In this document: positions 1 through 3,700 of the stretch, in pieces
How positions within the stretch are numbered: position 1 is the stretch's first letter
How the letters are laid out: each line of letters starts with the position of its first letter
Assembly (NCBI GenBank): GCA_009840695.1
Contig: VXNG01000273.1
Span: forward strand, 3,934 to 10,161
DNA from: Acidimicrobiaceae bacterium
GTDB taxonomy: Bacteria; Actinomycetota; Acidimicrobiia; Acidimicrobiales; Aldehydirespiratoraceae
DNA: 6,228 nt
Reading direction: 5' to 3'
Notes under the pieces: model-generated
Databases searched by the model: none
The model's input: only the letters and a program-made list of their open reading frames with translations
What the model was told of the DNA's origin: nothing
Program-made: the position numbers and the translations under genes

Positions 1-369
1 GCGTTCGATGCGGCGGGCGGGGAGGGATATCCCGGCGGCAAGGTGCCGGTCGAGGATCAGCCGGGGTTCGGTGGCGGCGGCAGGTTGATTCACTGGCGAA
101 ACCGAGTCATCCCGGACGATGTGATGTCGCCGGTAGGCGGTGACCTTGTGACGGCGATCACCTTGCAGGCCCTAGCCGACCTGGGCCACGAGGTGGACCT
201 GACCAAAGCGGATCCCTACAAGCTGCCCGGTCAGGCGCAGGGCAACGTTCAGGGCTTGGCCGCCGATGCGGGGGAATCGGTTGCGGAGTTGTGGGCGGAC
301 GACGTGATCGAAGGTCCCGTGGTGGTGGTGGACAGGAACGGCAAGGTGGTACGCGTCATACGCCGCTGA
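1..369 (+). CDS. Leishmanolysin-like (peptidase M8) zinc metallopeptidase, C-terminal end, 5' partial
   Basis: The frame is open from base 1 and stops at TGA 367-369, giving 122 codons of a longer protein. The visible part matches the C-terminal catalytic segment of leishmanolysin-family peptidases. A KVPVED stretch is at residues 14-19. HWRNR at residues 31-35 (His codon 91-93) corresponds to the family's HWE/HWR motif, whose His is the third zinc ligand. DDVMSP at 39-44 corresponds to the DELMAP Met-turn, with Met at 124-126. LQALADLGHEVD then matches the 'SLxDLGY' helix, followed by ADPYKLP. The HEXXH half lies outside the window. The family acts as secreted or surface endopeptidases. A tail of about 40 residues follows the family region and ends in a basic VVRVIRR. 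A GTG at 43 could be taken as a start, but the family similarity continues upstream of it, so this is a truncated gene, not a small one. Family assignment is firm; the substrate is unknown. Confidence 0.85.
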   Translation, partial: AFDAAGGEGYPGGKVPVEDQPGFGGGGRLIHWRNRVIPDDVMSPVGGDLVTAITLQALADLGHEVDLTKADPYKLPGQAQGNVQGLAADAGESVAELWADDVIEGPVVVVDRNGKVVRVIRR

Positions 370-387
370 GCGCGGAACTTTTCCGAA

Positions 388-415
388 GGCGCTTGGCCGA
401 CTCGGTTGGTGCGCC
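388..415 (+). terminator. Stem-loop 18 bases after the peptidase stop, possible weak terminator
   Basis: The left arm 388-398 (GGCGCTTGGCC) pairs as RNA with the right arm 404-415 (GGTTGGTGCGCC) around a GACTC loop. It forms 11 pairs with one bulged base; four of the pairs are G-U. The T-rich tract typical of an intrinsic terminator is missing, since GGGCGGGC follows directly. It could be a terminator, a 3'-end stabilising hairpin, or chance in G+C-rich DNA. The G-U pairs mean it folds better as + strand RNA than as the reverse-strand RNA. Confidence 0.3.
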
Positions 416-548
416 GGGCGGGCTGAACTTCGTTCACGACCCTTCCTGCCGCCGGGTCAAAACTGCCCTTGCGTCCACGCGGATTTCGGATAGCTTCTTG
501 CGCCTTCTCGGCCACATCGAGCCACAACCCCCTCCCGCACCCTTTTGC

Positions 549-553
549 GAGGA
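549..553 (+). promoter_or_regulatory. Ribosome binding site deciding the ATG 566 start
   Basis: GAGGA lies 12 bases before ATG 566, slightly far but a good match to the anti-Shine-Dalgarno sequence. It supports ATG 566 over the in-frame TTG at 545, which has only pyrimidine-rich sequence before it. The reading frame is closed upstream by TAG 491-493, so no start further upstream is possible. Confidence 0.5.
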
Positions 554-565
554 CACCCCTGCGCA

Positions 566-709
566 ATGACCATTCTCCGACCGGTACGTCTTGCCCATAT
601 CCTGCTTCCGACCACACGCCGATCCACACAACTCGGCACGTCTGCCCGGATCCTCCCGGTTCTGGCCGCCTCGTTCGCGCTGGCGGTGGGTGCCGACCCA
701 GCGCAGGCA
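566..709 (+). other. Signal peptide with long basic n-region (residues 1-48)
   Basis: Residues 1-26 are polar and basic (several Arg). The hydrophobic core runs over about 29-42 (LPVLAASFALAVG). A typical signal peptidase I site AQA follows at 46-48, with Ser49 as the likely first mature residue. No lipobox Cys is present. The n-region is longer than usual. An internal Met is absent, so a shorter ATG start is not available. Sec-dependent export is the simple prediction; there is no twin-arginine motif of the SRRxFLK type. Confidence 0.7.
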
Positions 710-3700
710 TCCATCCCCTTCTCCCCGCTGGCGTCCGACACGCTCCGGGTGACGCTTTCCGCCCCCGAGGGCAGCATGGTGGCAGAGGGCGCGACCGGCC
801 ACTTCGAGGTGTCGGTCGCGGGGAGCACCGCCGACGGGGCCGTGACGATCCGGTACTCGGTCTCGGGCACGGCGGTGGCGGGCGAGGACTACGCCGCCCT
901 GTCCGGCGTGGTGACGGTGGCGCAGGGCGAAAGCACCGCAAGGATCGCGCTCGAAGCGTTCGAGGACGGCATCCTGGACAAGGGCGAGACGGTGGTGCTG
1001 GCGCTCACCGGCGCGACCGGTCCCGGCACGGTGGTCGTGGATCAGACGGCGGCGACGGCCACCATCGCGGACGACGGATCGGTGACCGTCTCGCTCACCG
1101 CAGTGCCGGACACCATCGGCGAAGGGGCCGCATGGAGTTCGACGGTGACCATGTCGACGCCCGTGGCGGACCGAGTCTCGGTGCGCTGGAGGACGACGGA
1201 CGGGACGGCCTTGGCGGGACGGGATTACACGGCGGCCGACGAGGTCTTGTCGTTCCAGCCGGGCGAGACGTCGAAGTCGATCAGCGTGCAGACGCTTGAG
1301 GACGACAACGCGGAGGCCGTCGAGGTCTTCTACGTGTCTCTGGATCCACCCTCAATCTCGGCGAGCGCCGCGACCATCGGCGCGTTGGCGGTGAACGGGG
1401 ACGCGCGCTCCGTGTTCATCGACTGCAGCATCCGGTTTCCACCCGGTGTGCAGACCCTGTTCAGGCTGAACGATCCGGTGTCGGCCGGGACGTTGATCGG
1501 CACCGTGACCGCCGAGGCGTCCGCCATCGCGGATTACTTCCTAACGGGGGGAGACAACAAGTTCACGATCAACGCACGCGGGCAGATCCGGACGACGGCG
1601 GCGTTGGATGCGGGCGGCTTCTACGAGTTGGCCGTGACGGCGGTTGACCACTGTGACGCCAAGGCGAGCATTGACGTGACAGTCATCGTGAACAGCAGTC
1701 CGCAAACGGTGGGGACGATTCCAGACGGGACGGTCCAAGTGGGAGGGAGCGGGACGGTCGACGTGTCGCCTTACTTCAGCGATCCGGACGGGAATCGGCT
1801 GACATACACCGCCAGTTCGTCGAAACCGAGCGTGGTTAGTGTCAACGTTTCCGGCAGCAAGGTGACGTACACCGGGGAGGCGGGGGGAAGCGCGTCAGTG
1901 ACCGTGACGGCGAAGGATCCGGGCGGGCTGTCGGTGAACCAGAGCTTTACGGTGAGTGTGAACAGGCCTCCTAAATGCAAGCCGATTCCCGCTCAAGAGG
2001 TCAGGGAAGATAAGAGCGTGAAGGTCGATCTGGCCTCTCTATGCACCGATCCGGACGGTGACAATCTTGCGTTCGAGGATCCGACGACAAGCGACAATCG
2101 CGTGGCGACGGTGGGTCTTGATAAGAATGTGTTGACGATCAACGGCGTGGCGCACGGCAGTGCAACCGTGGGGGCGACCGTGAGCGACGGCAACGGCGGA
2201 AGCACCACCACCGGCGGTCCGGTCGAGGTGACGCGGAACGAACCTCCAGAGTGCAACCCGATTCCTTCCCAGACTCTTGATCCCGGCGAAAGCGTGAAGG
2301 TCGACCTAGCGGATCTGTGCATCGATCCAGAAAAAGAGGGACTACGCTACGGCGACGAGGATTCCAAAGATGAGAGTGTGGCGACGGTGAGCCTGGACGG
2401 CAGCGAGTTGACCATCACCGGCGTGGCCCGAGGCAGTACGGAGGTTAGTGCAACAGCGACCGATCCTCACGACGAAAGCGCCACCGCGGCAGGGTCGGCA
2501 ACCGTGCCGAACAGTCCCCCAGAGCAGGTGGGCACGATTCCGGGCCAGAGCATCGATTGGGGTGAGAGGGGCTCGGTGGACGTGACCTCGTATTTCCGGG
2601 ATCGAGATGGCGATGCGCTGAAATACACGGCTGATTCCTCGGCTCCGACCATCGTGAGCGTCGGGGTAAGTGGCAGCAAGGTGACGTACACCGGGGAAGC
2701 TGTTGGGACCGCAACGGTCACGGTGACGGCCGACGACGATAACGGCGGGACCGCCAAGCAATTGTTCAATGTCACGGTGACGAACCGCTCCCCGACATGC
2801 GACCCGATTCCGCGTCAGACGGTCGACGAGGGCAAGAGCGTGGCGGTCGATCTCGCCAAGCTGTGCAGCGATGAGGATCCCGACGATCGGCTAAGATACA
2901 GCGACGCGAAGTCGACCAAGCCGACGGTGGCGACGGTGAGCTTGAATGGGAGCGTTCTGACGATCGAGGGTGTGGCGGGCGGCGATGCCACGGTCAGCGC
3001 CGTAGCGACGGACCTCCACAACGCAAGTGCCACAGCCAGCGGTCCCGTGGAAGTGGAGGAGGAAGTGAACCGGCGGCCGACGGCCCGTGCGGGTCGCGAC
3101 CAACGGGTGGACGAGGGCGACCTTGTGAAGTTGGACGGCAGTCGCAGCACCGATCCGGACGGCACGATCGAGAGGTGGCTGTGGACGGGTCCGGTGAAGT
3201 TGACCAACCCGAATTCGACGAAGGCGAGCTTCACCGCCCCGGAGGTGGACACGACGACCGCCTACACGTTCACGTTGCAGGTGTGGGACGACAAAGACGC
3301 GACGGACACCGACTTGATGAAGGTGACGGTCGAGCCCGTCGACACCACCACCTGCGAGGCGCCGCGTGCGAACGCGGGCAGGGACCGCACGGTACGCGAG
3401 TTGCGGCGGGTGACGCTCGACGGGTCGGGCAGCACGGGCGAGTCGAGCTACGCCTGGAAGCAGGTGGGCGGCCGGACGGTGACGCTGTCGGATTCGGACA
3501 CGGCGACGCCGTGGTTCGACACGCCCCTGGTGGCGGCGGACGAAGTGCTGACGTTCCGGCTGACGGTGACGACCGATTGCGATACCACCACGGACACCGA
3601 CGACGTGCGGGTGACGATCCGGGACAACCGCGCGCCGGAGCCGAAGGGCACGATTCCGGCGCAGCCGGTGCGGAAGGGGGAGTCGGGGACCGTGTCGGTG

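Larger units (their letters stand above)
370..565 (+). other. Intergenic gap between peptidase and giant surface-protein gene
   Basis: These 196 bases hold no convincing gene. A stop (TAG 491-493) in the frame of the downstream gene shows that the two genes are not fused. Besides the hairpin at 388-415 I see only a poor sigma70-like pair, TTGCGT at 469-474 and TAGCTT at 491-496 with a 16-base gap, each matching consensus at three of six bases. I do not call this a promoter. The gap is long enough for the downstream gene to have its own promoter, but co-transcription is also possible. Confidence 0.5.
1694..3070 (+). repeat. Ig-like repeat array I, five repeats (residues 377-835)
   Basis: Five tandem repeats of about 90-95 residues lie at 1694-1963, 1964-2239, 2240-2515, 2516-2785 and 2786-3070. 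Each runs: PP junction, xxIPxQ, VDVSxYFxDPDG, an SVATVS strand, a LTIxGVAxG strand, then ATVTVTAxDxxG and a closing strand. Repeats 1 and 4 are the VGTIP type, without cysteine. Repeats 2, 3 and 5 are a CxPIP type with two cysteines. Such repeats are structural modules of bacterial surface proteins, and the DPDGD loops suggest calcium. Codons here are more A/T-tolerant than in array II. Confidence 0.85.

Noticed and set aside
43..369. A complete 108-residue small protein starting at GTG 43
   Set aside because: The frame is open to base 1 and the peptidase family pattern (KVPVE and the preceding residues) extends upstream, so this is the tail of a larger gene.
469..496. Sigma70-like promoter (TTGCGT, 16-base gap, TAGCTT)
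   Set aside because: Each box matches only three of six consensus bases, which is expected by chance in a stretch of this length.
249..941. A - strand frame across the intergenic gap, with Pro/Arg-rich product
   Set aside because: It overlaps the C-terminus of the peptidase and the signal peptide region of the giant gene, has biased composition and shows no family similarity that I can see.
469..1299. A + strand 276-residue frame overlapping the start of the giant gene
   Set aside because: It is out of frame with the signal peptide and Calx-beta domains. The product is a low-complexity Gly/Arg-rich sequence typical of a shifted frame in G+C-rich DNA.
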